From NCBI RefSeq assembly GCF_016741775.1, contig NZ_JAERRK010000018.1, forward strand, positions 117,299-181,298: a stretch of DNA of 64,000 nucleotides, written 5' to 3'. Below the pieces are notes generated by a model that was given only the letters and a program-made list of their open reading frames with translations, was not told where the DNA came from and did not search any database. How positions within the stretch are numbered: position 1 is the stretch's first letter; every line of letters starts with the position of its first letter. A program made the translations under genes and the position numbers. The stretch is from Streptomyces actinomycinicus. GTDB taxonomy: Bacteria > Actinomycetota > Actinomycetes > Streptomycetales > Streptomycetaceae. Below, piece after piece: positions 24,151 to 32,333 of the stretch.

Positions 24151-25362
24151 CTAGCGAACCACAGTCCGCTCGTTGGCGCTCGTACCGAGTTCAAGTCGGT
24201 CATGGATGACGCCGGCCAGTGCCTGGGCAAGGCCGACCGGGACGGCATTGCCGATCTGCTTCGCAATCTCGATCTTCGTACCGTGCCACAAATAGCCCTC
24301 GGGAAACCCCTGAATTAGAGCGGCCTCATAGTGAGTGATCGGGCGGTGCTCTACGGGGTGGAGGTACCGGCCCTTCTCAGGCTTGAAGAACTCGGTCCGG
24401 ACGGTAACCGATGGATGGCCTAGCTTGAGACGCCCCATGACGTCTCCCGATCCGCTGTTGTGTCCGTCCCAGCTTGCCGTACTGAGGTACACCTCTCGGC
24501 CGTCGATTAGCGCCCACTTCCCGCGTAGATCCTTTCGGTTGCCGCCCGGCGGGATCACCGCATAGCGCGCCAACGACAGTGCCTGCGGCACTCGACCTAT
24601 GTGAAGTTCAGTCGTCAGGAATGGGCCGGGTATGCCATCGGGACGGGAACGTTCAGGAAGCACCGTCTCCTTGATCGACAGACGGTCTGAACGATCGAAC
24701 ACTTCGTCAACGGGCACCCATGGCTGGAGCATCGCCCTGCCGTCAAACGGAAGGAAGTCACTCGCCTGCTGAAGAGCGTTCCGGCTGTGAGTCGGCGGGG
24801 GCAGCGGAATGGACGCACCAAGCGCCCGGTGTGTACCGATGACTATCGTTCGCTTCCGCGCCTGGGGCACCCCGTAGTCAGCCGCGTTGAGCAGTCCCTC
24901 GACGAGGGTGTAGTCGCTCAGCGGTCCACCGGGCTTGACTGATTCCAGAAGCCCTTCGTACTCGTGCGACTTCTTGAAGCGGTCTACGTTTTCGATGACG
25001 AAGACCTTCGGCTGAACGGTGCTGACGACTCTGACGTACTGCCGCCAGAGGCTGTTACGCGGATCGTCCCAGCGTCCCCCCTTGTTGTTCAGCCCTGAGA
25101 AGCCTTGGCAGGGCGGCCCTCCGGTGATGACGTCGACGCTGTTCGCGAAGGGGTCGGGGTCGAACTCTTCGATGTCCAGGTTCATCACGTCGGCTGAGGG
25201 GTGGTTGGCCTGGAACGTTGCCAGCGCTGCGCGGTCAAAGTCCACCGCTGCGATGGTTTCGAACACCGTCCGGGAGCCGACACCGCCGGGGGTGTAGGAG
25301 CGGAAGCCCTCCGAGAATCCGCCGCATCCGGCGAAGAGGTCCATCACGCGCACAGGCTCCAT
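24151..25362 (-). CDS. DNA (cytosine-5) methyltransferase
   Basis: A 403-residue m5C methyltransferase that should protect host DNA from the divergent endonuclease. Motif I is DLFAGCGGFSEGF (residues about 7-19), motif IV GGPPCQGFS with the catalytic Cys near 80, motif VI ENV near 115, motif VIII QARKRT near 170, and motif X GNAVPVGLA near the end. The target recognition region lies between VIII and X. The ATG at 25362 is chosen for its GGAGGG site; an ORF start at 25446 lies inside the intergenic control region. Recognition sequence unknown. Confidence 0.9.
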   Translation of the reverse strand: MEPVRVMDLFAGCGGFSEGFRSYTPGGVGSRTVFETIAAVDFDRAALATFQANHPSADVMNLDIEEFDPDPFANSVDVITGGPPCQGFSGLNNKGGRWDDPRNSLWRQYVRVVSTVQPKVFVIENVDRFKKSHEYEGLLESVKPGGPLSDYTLVEGLLNAADYGVPQARKRTIVIGTHRALGASIPLPPPTHSRNALQQASDFLPFDGRAMLQPWVPVDEVFDRSDRLSIKETVLPERSRPDGIPGPFLTTELHIGRVPQALSLARYAVIPPGGNRKDLRGKWALIDGREVYLSTASWDGHNSGSGDVMGRLKLGHPSVTVRTEFFKPEKGRYLHPVEHRPITHYEAALIQGFPEGYLWHGTKIEIAKQIGNAVPVGLAQALAGVIHDRLELGTSANERTVVR

Positions 25363-25413
25363 CAACCATCCCTCCAAGGTCATCCAGCAGCGGGGATGGA
25401 TCTTACGTTCCGC

Positions 25414-25460
25414 CACTGACACCAGGGGTGCGAGGCTGTCAGCCAACAGGGGTGTCAGTG
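25414..25460. promoter_or_regulatory. Inverted repeat in the divergent methyltransferase/endonuclease promoter
   Basis: CACTGACACC (25414-25423) and GGTGTCAGTG (25451-25460) are perfect 10-base arms separated by 27 bases, centred in the 119-bp gap between the two genes. The placement suits a site coordinating methyltransferase and endonuclease expression. The binder is unknown; no separate controller gene is adjacent. Confidence 0.65.
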
Positions 25461-25481
25461 AGGCCTGGTAGACCTAGCAGC

Positions 25482-26690
25482 ATGACCCTTCCTGCCGATG
25501 CCGTACCGCACGTGGCCTTCTCCGACTTGGAGACCGCCGACCTTCAAGTCGATGCGCTCTACGCAGGCGGGACGAGCGGCAACTCTGGCGACGACCCGAT
25601 GTCCAAGCTCATAAAGGGGATCGGTAACCAGGGAGGCTTCCGGTATGCCGGCTCGCCGACGAATCGCACGGTGAAACTCGCCGTCCTCTACACCAGCGGC
25701 GGCGAGGTCGACTGGCCGGACTACCTAGATGTACAAACCGGGACATTCACCTACTACGGTGACAACCGGAAGCCTGGGCAGGGTCTTCACGAGACCCCGC
25801 GTTCGGGCAACGTCCTGCTGCGTGATGCCTTCGCGGCCTCCCACGAAACACCAGCCGACAGGGCCAAGGTGCCCCCGTTCCTCCTATTTGAGAAGGCTGC
25901 AAGGACAGGCCGTTCGGTGCTCTTCCGCGGGCTTCTGGCGCCCGGAGGTCCCACGATGACCTCTGACGACGAGCTTGCCGCCATCTGGCGGGCTACAGCG
26001 GGCAAACGCTTCCAGAACTACCGCGCTCACTTCACCGTGCTCGACACGGACCGCATTCCGCGGAGCTGGATTCAGTACGTGCTGGCAGGCGGCGATCCAC
26101 TGGCGGGTGAGTGCCCCGAGGTATGGCGGACCTGGGTTGAAAGCCGGGTCTATCGCCCCCTGCTGGCTCCTGCCACCACCACCATCCGCTCCAAGACGGA
26201 CCAACTTCCGGAAGACATCACCGGTGTGGCCATGCTGGAGGAAATCCGGGGGTACTTCCGCGGCCGCGAGCACGATTTCGAAGCATGCGCGGTTGCGATC
26301 TGGCGACTCATCGCGCCGAGCACAGGTGCAGTTGACGTGACCCGGCCGAGCCGCGACGGCGGACGGGACGCAGTTGGTACCTACGTCCTGGGGCCGGTGG
26401 CAAACCGCATCGCGATCGATTTCGCCCTTGAGGCCAAGTGCTATGCCCCGGACAACTCGGTAGGGGTGCGCGAGGTTTCCCGGCTGATCTCCAGGATCCG
26501 GCACCGGAACTTCGGCGTGCTGGTCACCACCTCGTTCTTCAACAAGCAGGTACAGGACGAGGTCCACGAAGACGGCCACCCCATTGCCCTGGTGTGCGGA
26601 CGAGACATCATCGACGCGCTCCGCCAGCAGGGGCGAACGACCGTGAGCTCCGTGCGGCAGTGGCTCAAGCAGAGCTTTCCCCAGTCCTAA
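25482..26690 (+). CDS. Restriction endonuclease, AspBHI-type N-domain plus Mrr-like catalytic domain
   Basis: A 402-residue protein. Residues about 8-190 match the N-terminal recognition domain of AspBHI-type enzymes (VAFSDLETADLQVDALYAGG, cut to its start, then GNQGGFRYAGS and FTYYGDNRKPGQ.LHETPRSGN). The C-terminal domain (from about 255) is Mrr-like: FEACAVAIWRL, RPSRDGGRDAVG (catalytic Asp), FALEAKCYA (E-x-K), VREVSRLISRI. It is divergent from the cytosine methyltransferase, so the pair is probably a restriction-modification system; AspBHI relatives can also be modification-dependent. ATG 25482. Confidence 0.85.
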   Translation: MTLPADAVPHVAFSDLETADLQVDALYAGGTSGNSGDDPMSKLIKGIGNQGGFRYAGSPTNRTVKLAVLYTSGGEVDWPDYLDVQTGTFTYYGDNRKPGQGLHETPRSGNVLLRDAFAASHETPADRAKVPPFLLFEKAARTGRSVLFRGLLAPGGPTMTSDDELAAIWRATAGKRFQNYRAHFTVLDTDRIPRSWIQYVLAGGDPLAGECPEVWRTWVESRVYRPLLAPATTTIRSKTDQLPEDITGVAMLEEIRGYFRGREHDFEACAVAIWRLIAPSTGAVDVTRPSRDGGRDAVGTYVLGPVANRIAIDFALEAKCYAPDNSVGVREVSRLISRIRHRNFGVLVTTSFFNKQVQDEVHEDGHPIALVCGRDIIDALRQQGRTTVSSVRQWLKQSFPQS

Positions 26691-26785
26691 CCAACCACAG
26701 AACCGCGGCCTATCCGTGGACTGGACGGACTAACCCCGGCATCATTGCGCCTCTGACCTGCGTAGACACCTCAGAGACACGCGCC

Positions 26786-26828
26786 CTCCGGAGCCGTGTG
26801 CGCAGGTTCGAATCCTGCCGGGGGCACT
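26786..26828 (+). other. tRNA 3'-end fragment, putative att site of the AICE
   Basis: It contains a T-arm GCAGG-TTCGAAT-CCTGC (26802-26818), the 3' acceptor strand CGGGGGC (26819-26825) and discriminator A. A class II-like variable arm precedes it, but there is no anticodon arm or 5' half. This is what remains at the far end of an element that integrates in a tRNA 3' end. The orientation fits an intact tRNA and integrase beyond the left edge of the window. Confidence 0.7.
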
Positions 26829-26879
26829 CGCCCAGGATCAGCAAGAATCAAGCGCTGACCAGGGCGGATGCCGACAGAA

Positions 26880-26914
26880 GAGGGCGGGAGTCAGTCTCAC
26901 TGACTCCCGCCCTC
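26880..26914 (+). terminator. Perfect 16-bp-stem terminator after the tRNA fragment
   Basis: GAGGGCGGGAGTCAGT (26880-26895) pairs exactly with 26899-26914 around a CTC loop and is followed by TCTCGTT. It probably is the original terminator of the tRNA gene, separated from it by the integration. Confidence 0.85.
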
Positions 26915-27050
26915 TCTCGTTATCTCTCAGCATTCGCGACACACCTCCGACACACTTCTAGCCTGCAGTTAGAGACCGAGCAGCGGCGCCCGGTGATCGG
27001 CACGCATGCACCGCGCATGGCCAAGACATCCGGGCGGTAAGGGAGGGGTT

Positions 27051-27851
27051 GTGGCGGGCAATAGCGCAGATCGGCGGACGAGACTCAGGCTGGCACGCCA
27101 GCATCCTCGGCCAGGCCGAGTACGCCCTCGGGACCGCGCCGATACGGAGGCCGCCGGGCAGCCAGCAAGCGAGCCTGCGGAAGACCCGTCGACGAGCCGA
27201 TGGAGAGCTTTCGTAACGTGGTGGCGCGGCGTTGACTGGGCCAAGTGGGGAACGATCGCCGGCATCTTTGTGGGGGCTGTCGGGCTCTTCTGTACCGCGA
27301 TTGCGACCTATTACGGCGCTCGAGTGTCATCCAACGAGCTCGATCAGGCCAAGGATGAAGCGGCGGACCGGGCCCGGAGCCAAGCCACCCGTGTGACGTT
27401 CTGGAATGACGACGCCGCGGACGGCATCCCTCAGATGCACGTCATGAATCGCTCTGCGGACCCGGTTTCCGACGTTGTCGTATTGGCTCGAGCCGGTGTA
27501 CCTCGGACGGATAAAACCACGCCCCTGGGGCCACAATCCGACAAATTCATCCTCGCCATCGGTAACATCGCCCCCTGCACGGACTTCACCATCACGGCAG
27601 ACGCCCTCGTCAACAAGAACAGCAAGCAAGTGCTCTTCTCTGAACATGTCGTGGCTCTGGAAGTGGTATTCGTAAGCTTCGACGACAGTGGCGGGGCTGA
27701 GTGGGTCAGAACAGTCAAGGACCTACTCAAAGCGGACGACCCCTCCGTGAACGCGACGGTACAGGTCGAGCCTGACAAGATACCGCAGCTGTTCCTCGCA
27801 TCGGTGAGGGTGCAACAACCTCAGCGGGCCGCGTCATGCGACAGCGCCTAA
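27051..27851 (+). CDS. Single-pass membrane protein, unknown function
   Basis: A 266-residue protein. GTG 27051 is preceded by AAGGGAGGGG. After a basic, disordered N-terminal 50 residues comes one transmembrane helix (KWGTIAGIFVGAVGLFCTAIA, residues about 68-88 of the chosen start), then a short coiled coil (NELDQAKDEAADRARSQATR) and a strand-rich domain. It lies between the two att-like tRNA fragments, so it may be the residue of a second, older element. No known function. Confidence 0.65.
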   Translation: MAGNSADRRTRLRLARQHPRPGRVRPRDRADTEAAGQPASEPAEDPSTSRWRAFVTWWRGVDWAKWGTIAGIFVGAVGLFCTAIATYYGARVSSNELDQAKDEAADRARSQATRVTFWNDDAADGIPQMHVMNRSADPVSDVVVLARAGVPRTDKTTPLGPQSDKFILAIGNIAPCTDFTITADALVNKNSKQVLFSEHVVALEVVFVSFDDSGGAEWVRTVKDLLKADDPSVNATVQVEPDKIPQLFLASVRVQQPQRAASCDSA

Positions 27852-28065
27852 AAGCGGTAGTCGGCCGACCGCACCTAGCCTCCCTTTCGGTGATCTCGCT
27901 TGGCCAACGGCTCACTGCTTCCAGCTTCCGAGGATGGCCCTTGGCCGACGTAGGGCGCCATGGGGAGTGTCCCACGTGTCCGGCTGTCCGGGTGGAGCGC
28001 TGACCTGCACAAATGGGTGGGACAGCGAAATTCGCCGATGTCCCACCTGTCCGGCCTGAGTACCA

Positions 28066-28093
28066 GGCTGCAACACCCCGGGGTGTTGCAGCC
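28066..28093. terminator. Perfect 28-base palindrome
   Basis: GGCTGCAACACCCC (28066-28079) is followed directly by its exact complement (28080-28093). It could terminate transcription or mark an integrase arm or operator region. Confidence 0.6.
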
Positions 28094-28238
28094 CCTCACG
28101 TCGTCGCTTCCCGCCGGGCCTCAACAACCGGAGGCGAGCCCTCCGAGTGTGTGAGGGGCGTGTGAGCGAGACGAGATCACGCGCCGCGCGCGGCTCCTTG
28201 CAGGTCAGAGTCATAATCAAGCACGCCACGAGCATGCT

Positions 28239-28276
28239 CTCCGGAGCCGTGTGCGCAGGTTCGGATCCTGTCGGGG
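28239..28276 (+). other. Second, decayed copy of the tRNA-end att sequence
   Basis: It matches 26786-26825 exactly over its first 25 bases (beginning CTCCGGAGCCGTGTGCG) and then with two changes; one (C to T at the base of the T-stem) weakens the T-arm. Same orientation, 1.45 kb from copy 1. It suggests tandem or sequential insertions at one tRNA. Confidence 0.7.
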
Positions 28277-28283
28277 GACCCGT

Positions 28284-28606
28284 CATGAGGCGCCCAAAGA
28301 CCCCGTCACCAGCAGAGACGCATAGGTGGGCCGGCCATGAGGGGCCATGCGCGTACCTCATCCTCGGTCAGCGGCCGTATGAACGGACCGTCGTCGGTGT
28401 CCGTGGCCTCGGTCATGAGGGGAAGGTCCAGCACGGTGGCCGTGCCGCCGGTGAAGATGGATTCCCGGGTCATGCCACAGCTCCTCGACGGACCGGCCCC
28501 CGAAACCGTAGTTGTCCCGCGCCAGTTCCTCTTCCTGGGACTGCCGGAACGCGGCCTCCAGATCCCGCCGATACGGGCCTGTGTCCTGCCATTGGTCGCC
28601 GCCCAT
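28284..28606 (-). pseudogene. Frameshifted small conserved Streptomyces gene
   Basis: Three frame segments read leftwards give one familiar small hypothetical protein: GGDQWQDTGPYRRDLEAAFR with QEEELARDNYGF (ATG 28606, GAGAGG upstream), then ESIFTGGTATVLDLP to PFIRPLTEDEVRAW, then PHGRPTYASLLVTG. Two frameshifts, near 28450 and 28335, separate them. It ends at the edge of att copy 2, so the gene was probably damaged when elements moved at this site. Function of the family unknown. Confidence 0.6.
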
Positions 28607-28909
28607 CCCTGGCCTCTCCCCATGTGCCTGTTCGACCGAAGGCACAGCGTAGGAGACGGCACGGACAGTGTGCCGCGTCCGATCTCTCGTGCTCGCGCAA
28701 CAGCTCCTCGATCTTCCGGCGAGCGGGCAGGCCGGCTGACGTCGGGGCACCAGGGAGGCAGTAGTCCAGGGTGGCAGGTTCAGTGGCATCGGGCAGGAGG
28801 TACGGCGCGCTTGCAGCTGTGCCTGGCGCGGCCCTCCGTCGCCCTTTCGGAGACGAAGGAGAGGCCGTTCGTGGCGGCGTGGTTCGAGTCGTCTCGGTGG
28901 GGAGGCCGG
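28607..28909. other. Gene-free stretch
   Basis: No frame here has a credible start, ribosome site and family resemblance. Leftward fragments such as ATEPATLDYCLPGAP look coding but cannot be joined to a start. It may be further debris of the damaged gene next to it. Confidence 0.35.
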
Positions 28910-29986
28910 TCACCGTAGGGCGAAGTTCTGCGTCCAGTACACGCGGTTCTTGTGGCCGTTGGCCGTACCTACGCCGAGGACTGTGTACCGGCAGTCGGTG
29001 ATCGCCATCTTGTGACCCCACTTGGATGCCTCATCGTGATTCATCCACAGGTCCATCGCCCCCGCGTACGACTGGTTCGTGCCGTAGCTCCAGTTTTCGG
29101 GGCGCTGCGCTGGCTCGAATCCCGCTGATTGTACGCGTCCGGACGGCATCGATCCGTCAGATCCTATGTGACCCCGTTTTTGTCCTTCCGTCTGCGCGTC
29201 GATCAGTTTCGCGTAGTTCACGGCCAGGTCCGCACTGTGTTTTCGGGCCACTTCGCTCAGCCAGGGGTCGAGGCGCACGTTTTCCGGGTGTGCGCAACCG
29301 GCAGCGCGTCGCGCCTGTACGACCTGGTCCACGAGAGCTTTGGCGTCGGGCTGGAGAGGAGGAAGTGCGGAGGGTTCGGCGTACGGGTCCGGGTGCCCTC
29401 GACCCGATTCCAGCCTCCATGCCTGGTTGACCCACTTCGGATCGTCCGTGGTCTCTGCGCAGGACGACCATAGTTGAACCCTGGCCCCCTCTCGCGGCGG
29501 ATTCGGGAAGTCCGGGTTCGCCGAGTCGAGGCATCTCCCGTTCCACTTGCTCCGTATCAGGTATCCGGCCACACGCTCGCTACAGCCGCCGCCTGGTGGA
29601 CACCCGTTCTTCAGGTCCACGAACTCCCAACGCTGAGTCGGGGTCACCCCGCACGTCGCTTGGAAGACGGCGCTGCCGTAGTGGGTGAGGCATTTGTGTG
29701 AGTGGCGAGCGATGATTTGGTAGCCCTGACCGCCGCCCACGTCCCGGATGTCGAACTGCTGGTTCGTCGCGGAATCCCGCTGTGGATAGACGACCAGGCC
29801 TTGATACTCGTCCGATCGCGCCCCGATCACATCCAGCACGAGCCCGGAACTCTGGGAGTAGATGAAGACACCCAGGTGATTCGCCGAGGCGGGCGCGGGT
29901 GTGAGCAGGCCGATCGCCACAAGGAGTGCGGCCGCCACAGACGCTCGCAGTGCCTTCCGCCTCATGAGAGACCGATTCTTCCTCAT
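28910..29986 (-). CDS. Secreted ricin-type lectin plus CAP-domain protein
   Basis: A 358-residue protein. Signal peptide residues about 1-36 (RRKALRASVAAALLVAIGLL...ASA). Residues about 38-205 form a ricin-type beta-trefoil (GLVLDVIG, NQQFDIRDVG, HKCLTH, QRWEFVDL, GRCLDSAN, NQAWRLE). Residues about 220-358 form a CAP/SCP domain (LVDQVVQARRAAGC, WLSEVARKHSADLA, GHIGSDGS, AGAMDLWMNH, GVGTANG, YWTQNFA). It is expected outside the cell, binding carbohydrate or cell wall. The ATG at 29986 is the likeliest of several. The lectin-CAP order is less usual than CAP alone. Confidence 0.8.
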   Translation of the reverse strand: MRKNRSLMRRKALRASVAAALLVAIGLLTPAPASANHLGVFIYSQSSGLVLDVIGARSDEYQGLVVYPQRDSATNQQFDIRDVGGGQGYQIIARHSHKCLTHYGSAVFQATCGVTPTQRWEFVDLKNGCPPGGGCSERVAGYLIRSKWNGRCLDSANPDFPNPPREGARVQLWSSCAETTDDPKWVNQAWRLESGRGHPDPYAEPSALPPLQPDAKALVDQVVQARRAAGCAHPENVRLDPWLSEVARKHSADLAVNYAKLIDAQTEGQKRGHIGSDGSMPSGRVQSAGFEPAQRPENWSYGTNQSYAGAMDLWMNHDEASKWGHKMAITDCRYTVLGVGTANGHKNRVYWTQNFALR

Positions 29987-30485
29987 GGCTGCGTCCACCT
30001 CATGACGTGCCGCTCACAACCCCTGGCTGAGCAACCACACCAGGCGAGGAATGCTCAGCGTATTCCGGAGGACTTGGGTTCCGGAGGGCTCCGGTTCCGG
30101 AGGACTTGGGTTCCGGAGGGCTCCGGTTCCGGAGGGCTCCGAGGACTCGGGTCCCGGGACCGGAGAGAAAGGCGTATCGGCTCGTCGTAGCTGCCGATGG
30201 CTGAACCGGGAATGCGTGCGGCTGCGTCGGGTCGTACCGAGCCGACCCGCCGCACCACGCCTACCGGCGTACGCCTAATTTCCAGTGTGGCTCAACTCGG
30301 GCGATCTGCATCCCGGGCGCCTTGCGGCTCCTGCCGCGTGGTTCGAACGCGGCGGCGACGCTACGGGCACCTCATCCGGCTCTCACGAAGGAGTGCTCTG
30401 GTCTCCGATCCGCCTCCGAAGCGGGGGCTGCCAGGCGATACTGCCGCTCTCGCTCGGCGTGTCGCACGATCACCAGGGGGCTCCG
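29987..30485. other. Intergenic stretch with a tandem GGTTCCGGAGG array
   Basis: No gene is supported between the divergent lectin-CAP and membrane protein genes. Bases 30060-30160 are a tandem array built on GGTTCCGGAGG with ACTTG and GCTCC fillers; a similar wording recurs in the ArsR gene at 32640-32820. Confidence 0.5.
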
Positions 30486-31142
30486 ATGCCAGACCGTCCG
30501 CAGCGTCCGCTTCGTCCTGATGAGGAGGAGGAACTCGCCCGCTTTCACAATGGTGACACCCTCGGCAACCTCCCGGTCGTGCAGTCATCGCCGGCGCGTG
30601 CCGATGGGCGCTCGGTTCCGCGGTCGGTTGTTCTCGTGGCGTGTGTGGGCGTGCTGGGTGGGCTCGCCGGAGCGGTTTTCGCGCATCTCACTCAAGGGAA
30701 TGAGAAGTCGGCCGGCGCGCCCATAATCACGACGTCCCCGCGCGCTCCTCAAGCGCAGGGCGGCGCGCCGTCCGCGTCGTCCGTGTCGAGCCCGTCGCCG
30801 CCGGTCCCGGAAACCCCGAGTCTGAACTCGGGTGCGCGGCCGACGCTGGAACAGGTGCGGATCATTCAGACACCGCCCACCGGCGGGGATCCGTCGTCGA
30901 CCTACTGCCTCGTGTATACCGGCAGTTCATCGGGGGCCGAGCGGGAGGCGATCCTGCTCATGAACGCCCCCGGGTATCAATGCCAGGACCTGCTCCCGTA
31001 CGACGGCACCAACTCCGCGTTTTCCACGGCAGCGCCCTCGTGCCGGGCACCGTCGAGAGCGGCCGTACTGAGTTTCGCCGAAACGGGCGGGTGGGAAGGC
31101 GAGCTGATGTACACCTGCCTGACCGAGAACCACGGAGCCTAG
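30486..31142 (+). CDS. Membrane-anchored extracytoplasmic protein, unknown function
   Basis: A 218-residue protein. ATG 30486 with AGGGGG upstream. An acidic cytoplasmic start (RPDEEEELARFHNGD), one transmembrane helix (SVVLVACVGVLGGLAGAVFAH, residues about 46-66), a Ser/Pro/Ala-rich spacer, then a small domain with paired Cys (STYCLVYTG, YQCQDLL, SCRAPS, YTCLTE). It probably faces outside. No recognised family. Confidence 0.65.
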   Translation: MPDRPQRPLRPDEEEELARFHNGDTLGNLPVVQSSPARADGRSVPRSVVLVACVGVLGGLAGAVFAHLTQGNEKSAGAPIITTSPRAPQAQGGAPSASSVSSPSPPVPETPSLNSGARPTLEQVRIIQTPPTGGDPSSTYCLVYTGSSSGAEREAILLMNAPGYQCQDLLPYDGTNSAFSTAAPSCRAPSRAAVLSFAETGGWEGELMYTCLTENHGA

Positions 31143-31190
31143 GTCAGGGGCGATCGTGCCGACGGCAGGGGCGCGTCGGCGGTATCTGTG

Positions 31191-31799
31191 CTATTCGCTG
31201 TCTCCCGCTGGGCGTGCTGTCAGGAGTCTGGTACGGCTTTCCCTCATGAAATCCGGCTCGGACCACTGGGGGCGGCGGTGGCGCAGGCGGTGGATCTGTC
31301 TGCGGGTGTGGGGTCGGAGCAGCCAGCCCCAGGGAGTGAGTTCTCTTCTCATGGCCAGGAGGCAGATCGCCTGTTCGGGGTCGTTGTCGTAGGGGAAGTA
31401 CGCCCTTCCGGACATCTCCGGGTCCGATGCGACGGGTGGCGCGGTCCATGCCTGTCTGCGGTGTGGCCCGCCGTGGCGGCGGGTCTGCCGGAACAAGTCG
31501 GCGTAGGCCTCACCGACCACGGACGAGTCCATGGAGAGGAGGTTCTGATGGAGGTTGATCTTGGTGAAGACGTCGCTGATCTGCTGTGCCAGCGCCGCTC
31601 TCGTCTCCGGGTTCGAGCCAGGGCGACATCTGATCAGGTAAGGGAGATCCTCGTAGGAGTGAATCACCTGGAGCGCCTCGGCATACATGCGGCTCTTCTG
31701 CTCACGGCGCTTGGCGTGTTGGTTGATCCAGTAGCCCAGGAGGGCGACGAGTGCGGTGATGAGCGCGGCTGTCAGTGCGGCCGTCGACGCGGCATCCAT
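31191..31799 (-). CDS. Small N-anchored membrane protein
   Basis: A 202-residue protein. ATG 31799 (longer reading from TTG 31805 possible). One N-terminal transmembrane helix (ALTAALITALVALLGYWI), then a basic helix (NQHAKRREQKSRMYAEALQVIHS, cut to its nature) and a helical domain to about 120. The C-terminus is Arg-rich. The design resembles the small membrane protein at 14435-14989. Convergent with the upstream gene. Function unknown. Confidence 0.65.
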   Translation of the reverse strand: MDAASTAALTAALITALVALLGYWINQHAKRREQKSRMYAEALQVIHSYEDLPYLIRCRPGSNPETRAALAQQISDVFTKINLHQNLLSMDSSVVGEAYADLFRQTRRHGGPHRRQAWTAPPVASDPEMSGRAYFPYDNDPEQAICLLAMRRELTPWGWLLRPHTRRQIHRLRHRRPQWSEPDFMRESRTRLLTARPAGDSE

Positions 31800-32333
31800 C
31801 AGCAATGGGCGCCCGGTGGCAGGCGCTTCCCCCCTTCCCCGTCAGGCGGTGGGGCAACGCTGGATCCGGTCCGACGGGCGTGCGTCCCCCATGGGAGAGG
31901 GTCACCATGGCGTCGGGCTGTGCGTAGAGCGCGAATCGGACGGGACGGGTGGGGCGGTCGTTCAACGGAGGGACGCGTCTCGACTCGGCAGGTGCGAGCG
32001 GTGACCGACAGTCCGGCCGTACGCGGCCGAAGTGTGGTGGTTGCAGGAGAGAGTGGCGCGGTCGTTGCCTCGGGAGGCGGGCAGTCGTCCTCTCCCTCAA
32101 GGCCCGTCGCGCTCCGGGCCGGCGTCGCGCTCGGTTGCCTGACCGAGGAGCAGGCGAGCTGGCGACTTGGGTGAGCGGACGGCTACCGAGTGGGCGAGCG
32201 GGCGGGCTAGCGAGCGGGTGAGCGGGCGGGCTAGCGAGCGGGCTAGCGAGCGGGTGAGCGGGCGGGCTGATGCGCTGACGAGTGGATGTGCGGATGAGTC
32301 GCCCGGCGTGTCCCGACCCGCCATGGTTCCGGT
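31800..32333. other. Intergenic stretch with a 12-bp-based minisatellite
   Basis: No gene is supported. A tandem array of GGGTGAGCGGGC and GGGCTAGCGAGC units occupies 32171-32269. The remainder shows no feature beyond high G+C. Confidence 0.5.
32171..32269. repeat. Minisatellite of 12-bp units
   Basis: About eight units of the forms GGGTGAGCGGGC and GGGCTAGCGAGC alternate, with small variations. It lies downstream of the ArsR-type gene end and is non-coding in any convincing frame. Confidence 0.7.

Larger units (their letters stand above)
27852..28283. other. Gene-free stretch with repeats, a palindrome and att copy 2
   Basis: No gene is supported. It contains the near-repeat GTCCCACGTGTCCGG / GTCCCACCTGTCCGG (about 27969 and 28039), the perfect palindrome at 28066-28093 and the decayed tRNA-like fragment at 28239-28276. 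Confidence 0.5.

Noticed and set aside
26750..26828. A complete tRNA gene
   Set aside because: Only the T-arm, acceptor 3' strand and part of a variable arm are present; no anticodon arm, D-arm or 5' acceptor strand precede them.
27006..27050. Extending the membrane protein start to 27006
   Set aside because: The added residues lie before a strong AAGGGAGGGG ribosome site that serves GTG 27051.
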